This document shows positions 9,176 through 17,323 of a stretch of DNA of 64,000 bases, in pieces. A program made the position numbers and the translations under genes. Under the pieces are notes generated by a model. That model did not search any database, was not told where the DNA came from, and saw only the letters and a program-made list of their open reading frames with translations. The first letter of the stretch is position 1. Every line of letters starts with the position of its first letter. Location of the stretch: contig JAFGCI010000008.1 in NCBI GenBank assembly GCA_016932735.1, positions 1 through 64,000 of the forward strand, in the 5' to 3' direction. The DNA comes from Candidatus Aenigmatarchaeota archaeon. Its GTDB lineage: Archaea; Aenigmatarchaeota; Aenigmatarchaeia; QMZP01; QMZT01.

Positions 9176-9194
9176 AAGGTTATCAGATTACCTT
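9176..9194. promoter_or_regulatory. Palindrome upstream of a TATA box
   Basis: AAGGTTATCAGATTACCTT is an inverted repeat (AAGGTnATCnGATnACCTT) sitting just upstream of GGTATAAATATAAC, the likely TATA box for the 76-residue gene at 9241. A regulator could bind here next to the basal promoter. No regulator is known for it. Confidence 0.35.
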
Positions 9195-9240
9195 ATGGTA
9201 TAAATATAACTATTTAAAAGTTAATAACACAGTTAATTGC

Positions 9241-9471
9241 ATGAGATGCCACATAAGACTTAACAGGAATTACGGTAATTTAGGAATAGAAGCTTTGGAA
9301 CGTTATATACGGAAAGGCCCAACAGATTTGGGCATGATTCCGGGCACTTTAACCGTTAAAGGCAGTGATTTATATTTCGATGTAAATAAGACCCGCTTGA
9401 CGAATTCTGAAATAGTATATCTATCTTCAATGGGTACAGAGATGAACACCAGACCGCGGGATAAAAAATAA
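9241..9471 (+). CDS. Small protein of unknown function
   Basis: 76 residues, basic and soluble, with no recognised motif. A TATA-like GGTATAAATATAAC about 30-35 nt upstream places the transcript start near the ATG, which supports a real, nearly leaderless gene. The frame is the only open one in this gap. The function is unknown. Confidence 0.5.
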   Translation: MRCHIRLNRNYGNLGIEALERYIRKGPTDLGMIPGTLTVKGSDLYFDVNKTRLTNSEIVYLSSMGTEMNTRPRDKK

Positions 9472-9505
9472 ACAGATTATCGGCAGAAAGCTAAATAGTT
9501 ACATT

Positions 9506-9721
9506 CTATCGTCTGTGTGAGGCAACGCAGCTCATGCAAACGCCTTCGCGCCTTGTCGCCATTTTCTTTTCAGTAATTTCTTCGTATTTCTCTAAGCAAT
9601 CTTCAGAACAGAAGCTCTTCTTATGCTTTCCGACAAGCCCGTAGACATCGACTTTCGCCTCAATGGACTTTCCTTTCTCAATCTGCTTCTTGCAGTGGAA
9701 ACAATTCTTTTTGAATAGCAT
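9506..9721 (-). CDS. Small zinc-binding (treble-clef/TRASH-like) protein
   Basis: 71 residues. CFHCKK near the N-terminus and SFCSEDCLEKYEE in the middle form a CxxC...CxxxC zinc-finger pattern of the treble-clef type found in archaeal TRASH and similar small proteins. A further pair CMSC lies at the C-terminus. It is single-domain and without a membrane segment. Possible roles are metal sensing or nucleic-acid binding; there is no direct evidence for either. Confidence 0.65.
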   Translation of the reverse strand: MLFKKNCFHCKKQIEKGKSIEAKVDVYGLVGKHKKSFCSEDCLEKYEEITEKKMATRREGVCMSCVASHRR

Positions 9722-9772
9722 AATCTATAATTCGGGCAACCATTTAAAAATCAGCCGGTAAAGGCGTGAAAA

Positions 9773-10177
9773 CTATCTATTAAGAACATCGCTTTTGGGA
9801 AGCGCGTCAAAAAAGCTTTTCATCTTCACTTTGTTGTTTACAGGATATGTAATGGACCTGTCTCCGTTTCTCATGAACGTTTTCATCAGAAGAGAATAAA
9901 CCCTATGTTCCCTGTCTGCCAATACGAATACAGGAGTTTCGTGGTTCGGATTGTCGGAATGCCTCATTTTCCATACCACATCAAGACCCGATCTGGCTCC
10001 TGTCACAACGCCCGCATAACTGGTGTTCAGCAGAGACCTGTTTCCGTTGTTACTGAGAGCATCTTCCCTGTTGAGGAAATAATCAACCGAGGCGCCTGTC
10101 CTGGATTGTATATATCCTCCGAGAGCCGTGTATACTTCGGATTCCATTCCTCTTTCCGGTATTAATGCAATTCTCAT
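9773..10177 (-). CDS. Hypothetical protein
   Basis: 134 residues, soluble, starting MRIALIPERGMESEVY. The pattern of alternating strands and helices (AGVVTGARSGLDVVWKM, PVFVLADREHRVYSLLMK) suggests a small alpha/beta fold, but no family is recognised. It stands alone on the minus strand between the zinc-binding protein and the aTrm56 gene. Confidence 0.6.
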   Translation of the reverse strand: MRIALIPERGMESEVYTALGGYIQSRTGASVDYFLNREDALSNNGNRSLLNTSYAGVVTGARSGLDVVWKMRHSDNPNHETPVFVLADREHRVYSLLMKTFMRNGDRSITYPVNNKVKMKSFFDALPKSDVLNR

Positions 10178-10310
10178 ATAATCACTTATCAGGAATAATA
10201 TTATTTCAGACTTTTATCTTATTTGGCCTTCTAATGTGATACAAATATAACAGAATTATTGATTTTAATAGTAATTTATGGCTATAAACAGATATGAGAA
10301 AAAAATTGGA

Positions 10311-10835
10311 TCAGTCTTCGATATCCTTTCCTTTCTCGCATGGGTTCACTTTGATTTTTGCCTCTTTGAACTCCACTTCAAGGCTTTTGCTGTTCAGCTT
10401 CTCAAGTGTTATAGCAAGCGCCGCGACTTCAGAATGGGGCTGTCCGGTTACTGCGATATTCCAGTCAGCTAGTTCGTATGCGTCCCATGGAACCTTCTCG
10501 CTTCCGACGATTATTAACAAATCTGATTTGTCGGAATTGATTTCTTTAATCCTGTCCTGTATCCTCATGCCGTACATTGTCAGATGGACGACCTTCCCGC
10601 CATTCTTCTTCCATTCTTTGACAACGGACTTCCAGTTGGGGTTGTAACTGCATTCAAAAGGACCGCCCCACTTGGCAGTAATTTTGTTTATGCTTTCGAG
10701 AAGGGCTTCGTCCTTCTCGCCGGAATATATTATTTCGTTAGCTCCGAGAGCGCGGGCGGCAAGGCCTACGTGCGTGGAAATCCTATGGTCCCGAAAATGG
10801 CGGTGGTTAATCCTGAGGATGGTGATTTTTCGCAT
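10311..10835 (-). CDS. tRNA (cytidine(56)-2'-O)-methyltransferase aTrm56
   Basis: 174 residues, the usual length for archaeal Trm56 of the SPOUT superfamily. Family hallmarks are visible: LRINHRHFRDHRISTHVGLAARALGA at the N-terminus, IIVGSEKVPWDAYELADWNIAVTGQPHSEVAALAI in the C-terminal SAM-binding trefoil knot. It methylates the 2'-OH of C56 in the T loop of tRNAs. Both tRNA genes in this window have introns in the T loop next to that site, so splicing order may matter for this enzyme. It follows the cysteine synthase gene with about 30 nt between them, likely co-transcribed. Confidence 0.9.
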   Translation of the reverse strand: MRKITILRINHRHFRDHRISTHVGLAARALGANEIIYSGEKDEALLESINKITAKWGGPFECSYNPNWKSVVKEWKKNGGKVVHLTMYGMRIQDRIKEINSDKSDLLIIVGSEKVPWDAYELADWNIAVTGQPHSEVAALAITLEKLNSKSLEVEFKEAKIKVNPCEKGKDIED

Positions 10836-10865
10836 AAACTATCAAGGATTAAAGAGAATAAAAGA

Positions 10866-11804
10866 TTATCTCTGAAAGAGCGAACTGGAAAGATATCTCT
10901 CCCCCCTGTCGCAGAGGACTGTCACTATATTATCATATTTGTCTTCTATACGAATCGCTGCTGCAAGATTCGCTCCGGAGCTTATCCCGACCAGCAATCC
11001 TCTTTTCCTTGCAAGGATTTCGCTCATCTCGATTGCCTCTTCGCTCGTGACCTCTATGACTTCATCAATCAGATGACGGTTCTCTTTTACAATCTGGGGG
11101 ATGAATCCTTCTCCAATTCCCTGTATCTTATGGAGTCCCTGTTTTTTTCCGTTGAGGACGGCCGATTCAGCAGGCTCAACCCCGATTATTTTGACGTCGG
11201 GATTGACCTCTTTCAAAGCCTTGGCGACGCCTATAATGGTTCCCCCTGTCCCGATTCCCGCGACAAAAGCATCAATCTTTCCCTTCATCTGGCAGATTAT
11301 CTCCTGCCCTAATCCGACTCTGTGGGCTTCGATGTTGTCCGGATTTTCAAATTGTTTCGGAAGCCACGCATCAGGATTCTCCTTTACCAGCTCTTTATAT
11401 CTTCTCATAGCTCCTTCCATGTCCTCTTCGGCCGGAGTCAGGACTATCTCTCCGCCGAATGCCTCAATCATCTTCCTTCTTTCGGGACTCATGGACTCCG
11501 GCATGACGGCCTTGAACTTATAGCCTCTGATGGATGCGACCATTGCTAACGCAACGCCTGTGTTCCCGCTTGTAAGCTCAATAATAGTCGAGCCGGGCTT
11601 AAGCTCTCCCCTTTCTTCGGCTTTCCTTATTATGTAGGAGACCATCCTGTCCTTTACGCTTCCTGTTATGTTGAAGGCCTCTAATTTAGCATGAATCTTT
11701 CCTATATTCATTATCGGCGTGTTGCCGACTGCATCAAACGGGCAGTTGCACGCTATTCCTGACTTCTTCCACCCGTTCCTGTATTCCAGCTCTCCTGACT
11801 CCAT
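10866..11804 (-). CDS. Cysteine synthase, PLP-dependent (CysK/CysM family)
   Basis: 312 residues. The PLP-binding Lys is in FNITGSVKDRM, the phosphate or substrate loop is ELTSGNTGVALAM, and the glycine-rich PLP-phosphate loop is GIGTGGTIIGVAK. It makes cysteine from O-acetylserine or O-phosphoserine and sulfide; the acceptor cannot be decided by eye. The SD GGAGGATG is strong. About 65 nt upstream, on the same strand, ends a Cys-rich 20-codon frame with its own TATA box, suggesting cysteine-dependent control. Confidence 0.92.
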   Translation of the reverse strand: MESGELEYRNGWKKSGIACNCPFDAVGNTPIMNIGKIHAKLEAFNITGSVKDRMVSYIIRKAEERGELKPGSTIIELTSGNTGVALAMVASIRGYKFKAVMPESMSPERRKMIEAFGGEIVLTPAEEDMEGAMRRYKELVKENPDAWLPKQFENPDNIEAHRVGLGQEIICQMKGKIDAFVAGIGTGGTIIGVAKALKEVNPDVKIIGVEPAESAVLNGKKQGLHKIQGIGEGFIPQIVKENRHLIDEVIEVTSEEAIEMSEILARKRGLLVGISSGANLAAAIRIEDKYDNIVTVLCDRGERYLSSSLFQR

Positions 11805-11829
11805 ATCGCATCCTCCTTAATCTGAATCT

Positions 11830-11849
11830 CTAAAAATTCCTAAAAATTG
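11830..11849 (-). terminator. Two T5 tracts between the poly-Cys frame and cysteine synthase
   Basis: On the coding strand the region reads AATTTTTAGGAATTTTTAG. Runs of five T are sufficient to pause or terminate archaeal RNA polymerase in some contexts. They lie after the stop of the Cys-rich leader and before the SD of the cysteine synthase, the place expected of a leader attenuator. This is inference only. Confidence 0.35.
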
Positions 11850-11871
11850 AGAAGGGCCAATGCTTTTGCGT

Positions 11872-11934
11872 TTAGCAACAGCAGCAACAGCTGCAAGAAC
11901 AAATCTTCATATTCATGCTGATTTGGCACTTCAT
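11872..11934 (-). CDS. Candidate cysteine leader peptide
   Basis: A 20-codon frame (MKCQISMNMKICSCSCCCCC) with 8 Cys codons, five of them consecutive just before the TAA stop, lies upstream of the cysteine synthase on the same strand. A TATA box (TTTATAAG, 11956-11963) is centred 26 nt before the ATG, so the transcript should begin at or next to the ATG (leaderless). GCAGC-TGTT-GCTGC within the Cys codons can form a hairpin. By analogy with amino-acid leader peptides in bacteria, ribosome stalling at Cys codons when Cys-tRNA is scarce would alter expression downstream. That it works this way in an archaeon is inference. Confidence 0.6.
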   Translation of the reverse strand: MKCQISMNMKICSCSCCCCC

Positions 11935-11955
11935 GGTAAAAATATCGCTAAAATC

Positions 11956-11963
11956 CTTATAAA
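11956..11963 (-). promoter_or_regulatory. TATA box for the Cys leader and cysteine synthase
   Basis: TTTATAAG on the minus strand, centred about 26 nt before the ATG of the poly-Cys frame. No comparably placed TATA box is seen between the leader and the cysteine synthase, so one transcript probably carries both. Confidence 0.5.
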
Positions 11964-12118
11964 CAGCTATTGTTCCACGTATTTTAGATAAAATCATATT
12001 ATACATTTATAAATATTACCTGTTACTAATTATAGTAATCTTGTGAGAATATTCACAAAAATAATTTGCGCAGAGGCCAAAAAGCCTGCTGTGTTGGATA
12101 TTCCAGGGTGTTTTATTA

Positions 12119-12679
12119 ATGGGCGGATCAGGTACAGATAAGAAATTGGAAAGAAAGATAAAGAAGACGGAAGAAGGCACAGAGGAAGCGAAAAAGCCCA
12201 AGTACGTCGAAAAGAAAAAACAGTTTAACATTGCTCGTTTGATGGAGACTAATGTTAACGGCGACAAGCCGGTTATTTCTGCAATAAACCATATCAGAGG
12301 AGTTTCACCGATGTTCGGCAATGCTGTAGCTCTGGTTTTCGGGAATCCGGCAAAGAAGGTTGCTGACCTTTCGGATGCGGAGATACAGAAGATAGAGGAT
12401 ATCATAGCTAACCCTCAAAAGTATAAGATTCCTTCATGGTTATTCAACAGAAGAAAAGACCCCGAGACGGGAGACGACAGGCACGCTTCAGTCTCAAGCC
12501 TCGAGTTCACGAAGACAATGGACATAAACCAGATGAAGAAGCTCAGGTCATACAGGGGCATAAGGCACATGTTCGGCCTTCCCGTCAGGGGACAGAGGAC
12601 AAGGTCATCTTTCAGGAAAGGAAAATCTGTCGGTGTCAGGAGAAAGAAAGAGGCTCCGAAGACCTCGTCCAAGAAGTGA
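12119..12679 (+). CDS. rpsM: 30S ribosomal protein S13
   Basis: 186 residues. The archaeal S13 core begins near residue 35 (FNIARLMETNVNGDKPVISAINHIRGVS), followed by the helix-two-turns-helix region and the basic C-terminal tail (GIRHMFGLPVRGQRTRSSFRKGK) that contacts 16S rRNA and the P-site tRNA. A 35-residue Lys/Glu-rich N-terminal extension makes it longer than most archaeal S13. First gene of S13-S4-S11-L3. The upstream gap to 11,935 holds the cysteine leader promoter and AT-rich DNA. Confidence 0.95.
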   Translation: MGGSGTDKKLERKIKKTEEGTEEAKKPKYVEKKKQFNIARLMETNVNGDKPVISAINHIRGVSPMFGNAVALVFGNPAKKVADLSDAEIQKIEDIIANPQKYKIPSWLFNRRKDPETGDDRHASVSSLEFTKTMDINQMKKLRSYRGIRHMFGLPVRGQRTRSSFRKGKSVGVRRKKEAPKTSSKK

Positions 12680-12684
12680 TTATT

Positions 12685-13344
12685 ATGAGGAAAATGAGAC
12701 GAAATTATAAGAGGCCGAAATCCCCGTGGAACAGCTCTGTCATTGACGAAGAGAGAAGGCTTCTGAAGGAATTCGGGCTTAAGAGCAAGAAAGAGCTCTG
12801 GAAGGCCAGGGCAACGCTCAGGGACTACAGGGCACGCGCAAGGGAGATAACGGCAACAAAGAATGAAACAGACCGGAAAATCCTTCTGGACAAGCTCGCA
12901 AATCTCAATATTCTTACAAATAGCCAGGGCATAGACGATGTTCTTGCCCTTTCAGTCGAGGACATCCTTAACAGGAGATTACAGACGATTCTGTTCAGGA
13001 AGAACCTTGCAAATACTATGAAACAGGCCCGGCAATTAATCGTCCATGGCCACGTCTTAATCAATGACAGGAAGATGGTATTCCCGTCATACTTCGTTCC
13101 CGCTTCAGAGGAAGGAATCATATCGGTGTCAGAGGAGATGCAGAAGCTGATGGCTGCAGCCGCCCCGAAACCCGAGATAAAGCATCCGAAGGGAGCGCAC
13201 ACGCACAAAGAGCCAAGGACGGAACAGCCAAAGAAGGCAGAGGCACCAAAAACTGATGATACCAAGCAGGCGAAACCGACTGAAGAACCAAAACCGGAAC
13301 CTGCTCCAGATGAAGCAGAAGCTAAAGGGGAGGGTGGTCAGTAA
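12685..13344 (+). CDS. rpsD: 30S ribosomal protein S4
   Basis: 219 residues starting at [16 protein letters not shown], five nt after the S13 stop; the longer open frame running back into S13 is spurious. The S4 N-terminal domain and the S4 RNA-binding domain ([29 protein letters not shown], about 110-145) are clear. The last 60 residues are a low-complexity Lys/Glu/Pro tail ([24 protein letters not shown]), longer than in most archaeal S4. Its stop overlaps the S11 start by one base. Confidence 0.95.
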   Translation: MRKMRRNYKRPKSPWNSSVIDEERRLLKEFGLKSKKELWKARATLRDYRARAREITATKNETDRKILLDKLANLNILTNSQGIDDVLALSVEDILNRRLQTILFRKNLANTMKQARQLIVHGHVLINDRKMVFPSYFVPASEEGIISVSEEMQKLMAAAAPKPEIKHPKGAHTHKEPRTEQPKKAEAPKTDDTKQAKPTEEPKPEPAPDEAEAKGEGGQ

Positions 13345-13739
13345 TGGCAGAAAAAACACCCAAATGGGGCATTGCTTACATTTACTCATCAAACAACAAT
13401 ACGATTATTCATATCACTGATATAACAGGAGCCGAGACCCTTGCAAGGGCATCAGGCGGAATGGCTACCAACAAAGACAAGGATAAAGGAAGCCCGTACC
13501 CCGCGATAAAGATTGCAAGGATGGTCGCAGAGCAGGCCAGAGAAAAAGGCCTGACAGGCATCAATCTTAAGATTCGCGCTCCGGGCGGACACAAGAAAAG
13601 GATTCCCGGACAGGGAGCACAGCCTGCAATCAGGGCTCTTGTCAGGGCAGGATTAAGGATAGGCTCGATCGAAGACGTCACTCCGATACCGCACGACACG
13701 ACAAGGAAAGCGGGCGGAAGAAGGGGACGCAGAGTGTAA
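13344..13739 (+). CDS. rpsK: 30S ribosomal protein S11
   Basis: 131 residues, standard length. S11 signatures: [65 protein letters not shown] and the basic end [11 protein letters not shown]. It contacts the 16S rRNA platform. It is coupled to S4 through TAATG. In most archaea the next gene is the RNA polymerase subunit D gene; here it is L3. Confidence 0.97.
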   Translation: MAEKTPKWGIAYIYSSNNNTIIHITDITGAETLARASGGMATNKDKDKGSPYPAIKIARMVAEQAREKGLTGINLKIRAPGGHKKRIPGQGAQPAIRALVRAGLRIGSIEDVTPIPHDTTRKAGGRRGRRV

Positions 13740-13749
13740 GTGATGATTT

Positions 13750-14742
13750 ATGGCACATGGACACAAGCCAAAAGCCGGTTCAAGGGCTTTCTGGCCAAGG
13801 AAGAGGGCGAAGAGGATATACCCAAGGGTAACCTCAGCTTCGGTTCCGAAACTAAAAGGCGACGTCAAGCCTCTGAACTTCGCCGCGTACAAGGCGGGTA
13901 TGACGACAGTCATCCATGAAGGCAACAGAAAGGACGCGCCGACATTCGGGAAGGATATGGCAAGGCCTGTCACGGTCCTTGACTGTCCGCCTCTTTTCGT
14001 CTGCGGAGCAAAGCTCTACGGAAGGAACGAGAGCGACGCAGTAAGCCTTGGAATGGTCTTCGCCGAAAAGCTCGACAAGAGCCTTTCAAGAAGGATAAGC
14101 CTTCCGAATAAATATGATTTCAAAAAGAAGCTCGCTGATGCCGAGAAGCTTCTTACAGAAGCGGACGATGTTAAGCTTGTCGTCAGCACGCAGCCCGCCA
14201 AGGGCGGAATAGGAAAGAAGACCCCCGAGATATTCGAGCTGACACTTTCCGGCGAAAAGGACGCAAAGTGGGCTTACGCCAAAGAGAACCTCGGAAAAGA
14301 GATAAAGGTCGAATCAGTCTTCGAGGAGGGCGAGTTCATTGACACGACGTCCGTTACAACAGGATACGGAATGGAAGGCCCTGTAAGAAGGTTCGGCGTC
14401 AAGGTCAGGAACAGGAAGGCTCATAACAAGAGGCGTCATGTCGGCAACATCGGCGCTGTGACACCATCGAGAGTCCTTCCGGGAAAGATTGCAATGGCAG
14501 GCCAGCACGGCTTCCAGACAAGGACGGAATACAACAAGAGAATATTCAAGATAGCGTCCGACGGGTTTGAGCCGAGCGGGGGAATCCTCAACTACGGAAG
14601 CGTCCCGGGACAGTATGTTCTTTTGCATGGTTCTGTCGGCGGCCCGAAGAAAAGGCTTATCATGCTTCGAAAAGCAATGAGAAGGACAGGCGAGAAGATC
14701 CCTGTCGAGATAAAGCACGTCTCTAAAGAGAGCCAGCAGTAA
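13750..14742 (+). CDS. rplC: 50S ribosomal protein L3
   Basis: 330 residues, full archaeal length. N-terminus RAFWPRKRAKRIYPRVTSASVPKLKGDVKPLNFAAYKAGMT and the later GPVRRFGVKVRNRKAHNKRRHVGNIGAVTPSRVLPGKIAMAGQHGFQTRTEYNKRI are diagnostic. It binds the 3' domain of 23S rRNA near the peptidyl transferase centre. It starts 10 nt after S11 and is followed by a T-rich end (about 14,750-14,765) and genes of another kind, so it is separated from L4/L23/L2. Confidence 0.96.
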   Translation: MAHGHKPKAGSRAFWPRKRAKRIYPRVTSASVPKLKGDVKPLNFAAYKAGMTTVIHEGNRKDAPTFGKDMARPVTVLDCPPLFVCGAKLYGRNESDAVSLGMVFAEKLDKSLSRRISLPNKYDFKKKLADAEKLLTEADDVKLVVSTQPAKGGIGKKTPEIFELTLSGEKDAKWAYAKENLGKEIKVESVFEEGEFIDTTSVTTGYGMEGPVRRFGVKVRNRKAHNKRRHVGNIGAVTPSRVLPGKIAMAGQHGFQTRTEYNKRIFKIASDGFEPSGGILNYGSVPGQYVLLHGSVGGPKKRLIMLRKAMRRTGEKIPVEIKHVSKESQQ

Positions 14743-14824
14743 AGCTGGATTTTTTCTTTTCTATATCTTTAGCCCTTTACTCATAGAGCTGATGTGGAAG
14801 GGGAGTGAGAATGTCGTTTAAAAA

Positions 14825-15265
14825 TCAAACAAACTGACTCAAATTTTTCTGAGGAATGAGTATGTTAAATAAATTCATTAGAAAATCGTTTAAATTGCAA
14901 TATGATTGAGGAGGTCTGAAATTTCCTCGTTCTCTCAAATCATTTAATCCTATAGATTTTGAGAACTTTTGTATTTTTTTAAATACAATAGCTGTGCCCA
15001 TTTCACATCCACTGAAATATTCTTGGAACTCTTTGTAAGAAATCCCAGCAATGTCTTTAGTCAATTTCCACAATCTCCCTAGAGATGCTCTAATTTTCTC
15101 TTTTACAACGAAATAGCCCGTTATTCTTTTTATGGGTGAGCTTGTATAAATTAAACAAAATTCGTCTCTATTCACATTTACATTCTGTCTTCTAAATTCT
15201 ACTAATTTCTTCTTGGAGTAAATTCTATCGGAGTACTTTTCTTTGATAGAAAATAATTTAGCCAT
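14825..15265 (-). CDS. ASCH/PUA-like domain protein
   Basis: 146 residues. The N-terminal half (KEKYSDRIYSKKKLVEFRR ... FCLIYTSSPIKRITGYFVV) matches the ASCH beta-barrel pattern, a PUA-related RNA-binding fold. The C-terminal half (GCEMGTAIVFKKIQKFSKSIGLNDLRERGNFRPPQSYCNL) is typical of ASCH proteins linked to PIN and GNAT genes. The SD GGAGGTGA favours the second of two adjacent ATGs. It lies directly downstream of the PIN-GNAT gene in a markedly AT-rich island, suggesting transfer as a pair. RNA binding is inferred. Confidence 0.68.
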   Translation of the reverse strand: MAKLFSIKEKYSDRIYSKKKLVEFRRQNVNVNRDEFCLIYTSSPIKRITGYFVVKEKIRASLGRLWKLTKDIAGISYKEFQEYFSGCEMGTAIVFKKIQKFSKSIGLNDLRERGNFRPPQSYCNLNDFLMNLFNILIPQKNLSQFV

Positions 15266-15326
15266 CATCTCACCTCCAAAGAATTCCCCACCATTTTAAT
15301 ATTATTCTGAAGGCATTATATAGTTT

Positions 15327-16835
15327 TTAGTTTACAATTATATTCTCGTCTGTTTTGGTTTCTTTTATTATTTTTTCGAACTCGCTTTTTGATATTCTTT
15401 CAAACCCCCGTGGGGCGTTTTCAACACCCCTAATAACTCCTAATTCAATCAACCTTTTCATGTTTATCCGGTGAGGGAAGGAATATGCGTAAAGGAAATT
15501 CACTATAAAAGGTTTATATTTAGAATGATTCCATTGATCGCTCAATTCTTCATTGCTAAATACACTTCGTTTTCTGCAAAGAGCTAGGAATTCGTTTTCA
15601 TTTTTTATATTCGTAATTACCGATTCAACTATACCTATAGTGGTTATAACTGATTTGTATAATCCCCCGGTCCTATAGAATACAATGATATCACCAGATT
15701 TCAAATTTCGTGTAATCGATCTGGACACGAAAACTTTACTTAAAGCATTTCTAAACGGTTCGTTTTCAATGAAATCATCCGGTGATTCTGTATTTAGTAT
15801 GGAATCTGGAAAAAGATTTGTATGATATAGGGGATATATCGGATTCAAATAAACATCTGATTCTAGAGAAATGTATGGAAATGTAGATTTCGGAGCAGAT
15901 ATATTAAAAGACTTGCTGAAATCTCTTACATAAACTTCTTCTTCTCCTGAGGATGATTTTTTCGTACCCCACAATTTAAATCCCCATTCGAGTAACAAAT
16001 CAATTAGTCTTTTTTCTTCTGGTAGGTTATTGAATATAGTAACATAAATTTCATCAACTCTTTGTTTTAATGCGTTATCAAAAATAATTTTAAGAAATCG
16101 CTCTCCCAATCTAAATCCGTTTAGATTTACTTTAAAAGTTCCGATTTTAAGTCTCTTCTTTTTCGGAAAAACGGGATTTATATCACTATAATCTTCATCT
16201 TCGTTTTCTTTCTTTACATAAAGAAAAGCTAAAGTTTGCTCCCTATCAATGCAAACATAAGCAGGTTCCTCAGATTTTTTATTAAACCACTCATAGAAGC
16301 CCTTGTAATCATGTCGAAATGTATCGAAAAATGTGTCGGCTAATTTTATATTTCCAAAGTATTCCTTTCTTACTGATAATGTTTTATAATCCACTAAACT
16401 TGGATTCTCCGAAGTTACCTTTTCAAGAAAAGAGTTTATCTTAAACACTCGACTATCAATATCTAATAAACGTGCTTTTTCGTGAATCCATTTATCTTCA
16501 CTGATTAGAAAATCTACTCTATTATTCACTAGTTCATTTATCAACCGAGTATCGTTAATATCGTTTTGTGATTTGTCCATCTTCTGGCTTAAAGCAGTTA
16601 CTGCTGGTGTGTATGGTGCTTCCGTTTTCAATAAAACATAGTTATTTAGTTTAATTTTAAATGTTCTAATAACTTTTTGGTCTTTATGTTTCTCGATCTC
16701 TTCCAGAGTTAAAGGATGGATGCATTTTTCATAGTGAAGTTTATCGAACCAAGCAAACAAAGAGCCAATCTCATCATTAACAACTGTAGTGGCTTCTCTA
16801 TGTATTACAATGTTAGTATCTAATAATACTTTCAT
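15327..16835 (-). CDS. PIN-GNAT-PUA-like three-domain protein
   Basis: 502 residues. The first 150 are a PIN nuclease domain: MKVLLDTNIVIHRE, LTLEEIEKH, DINDTRLINELV and DFLISEDKWI supply the conserved acidic residues. Residues about 215-310 resemble a GNAT acetyltransferase (LGERFLKIIFDNALKQRVDEIYVTIFNN ... LIDLLLEWGFKLWG). The C-terminus (about 370-490, LKSGDIIVFYRTGG ... YAYSFPHRINMKRLIELGV) resembles an EVE/ASCH-type PUA-like barrel. PIN domains cut RNA, so this may be a regulated RNase toxin or stress enzyme acting with the ASCH-like neighbour. The start at the typical PIN N-terminus is chosen; an ATG 12 nt earlier is possible. Confidence 0.72.
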   Translation of the reverse strand: MKVLLDTNIVIHREATTVVNDEIGSLFAWFDKLHYEKCIHPLTLEEIEKHKDQKVIRTFKIKLNNYVLLKTEAPYTPAVTALSQKMDKSQNDINDTRLINELVNNRVDFLISEDKWIHEKARLLDIDSRVFKINSFLEKVTSENPSLVDYKTLSVRKEYFGNIKLADTFFDTFRHDYKGFYEWFNKKSEEPAYVCIDREQTLAFLYVKKENEDEDYSDINPVFPKKKRLKIGTFKVNLNGFRLGERFLKIIFDNALKQRVDEIYVTIFNNLPEEKRLIDLLLEWGFKLWGTKKSSSGEEEVYVRDFSKSFNISAPKSTFPYISLESDVYLNPIYPLYHTNLFPDSILNTESPDDFIENEPFRNALSKVFVSRSITRNLKSGDIIVFYRTGGLYKSVITTIGIVESVITNIKNENEFLALCRKRSVFSNEELSDQWNHSKYKPFIVNFLYAYSFPHRINMKRLIELGVIRGVENAPRGFERISKSEFEKIIKETKTDENIIVN

Positions 16836-16942
16836 TTTTATCATCATTTATGTATATCATTCTAAATTCTTATCCATAATTTATAAAATTTCTAAATAAT
16901 GTTTAAACATAATTTAATTAAGTCTTAATCTAAAATTCATTT

Positions 16943-17212
16943 ATGGCTAAAAAGAAAAGACATTATAAAAAACAGAATGAATCCGATATAGGCGATGTCG
17001 CAGAAAAGCTTATGGATGGAATATCTAAAACATATAAAGTCGGTGGTGTCGGACTCGTTTTGATAGCTATCGGTGCTTTCCTGCTATTATGTACAATGAT
17101 TTTTAGTTCAGCTCTCAATCCCATGCATATAATTATTGTTACAGTTGTTTCTCTCTTCCTGATATTTGGAGGAGCCAAATTGCTCGTAAAACGAGAAAGA
17201 AGAAAATATTAG
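16943..17212 (+). CDS. Small two-helix membrane protein
   Basis: 89 residues: a basic, Lys-rich N-terminus (MAKKKRHYKKQNES), two transmembrane helices (about 34-55 and 61-80) joined by a short loop, and a basic tail (KRERRKY). No family recognised. It is transcribed away from the PIN-GNAT gene across an AT-rich intergenic region. The following 110 bases (17,213-17,323) are comparatively GC-rich, with no open frame that I could support. Confidence 0.6.
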   Translation: MAKKKRHYKKQNESDIGDVAEKLMDGISKTYKVGGVGLVLIAIGAFLLLCTMIFSSALNPMHIIIVTVVSLFLIFGGAKLLVKRERRKY

Positions 17213-17323
17213 TCCTCCCCCGATCCTTTAACTCCCATCCCCTATTATCCGCTATGAAGCCTCTTATCGCACTTGCGGGCGGGTTTTGATGGGGACGAGG
17301 TTGTTCTGGGGTAAAATATTCAT

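Noticed and set aside
12436-12684. Upstream extension of the S4 frame into S13
   Set aside because: S13 is a clear ribosomal protein in the other frame; S4 homology begins at [11 protein letters not shown] (12685).
17213-17323. Structured RNA in a GC-rich gap
   Set aside because: The segment is richer in GC than its surroundings, but I could not draw a convincing fold or match it to a known RNA.
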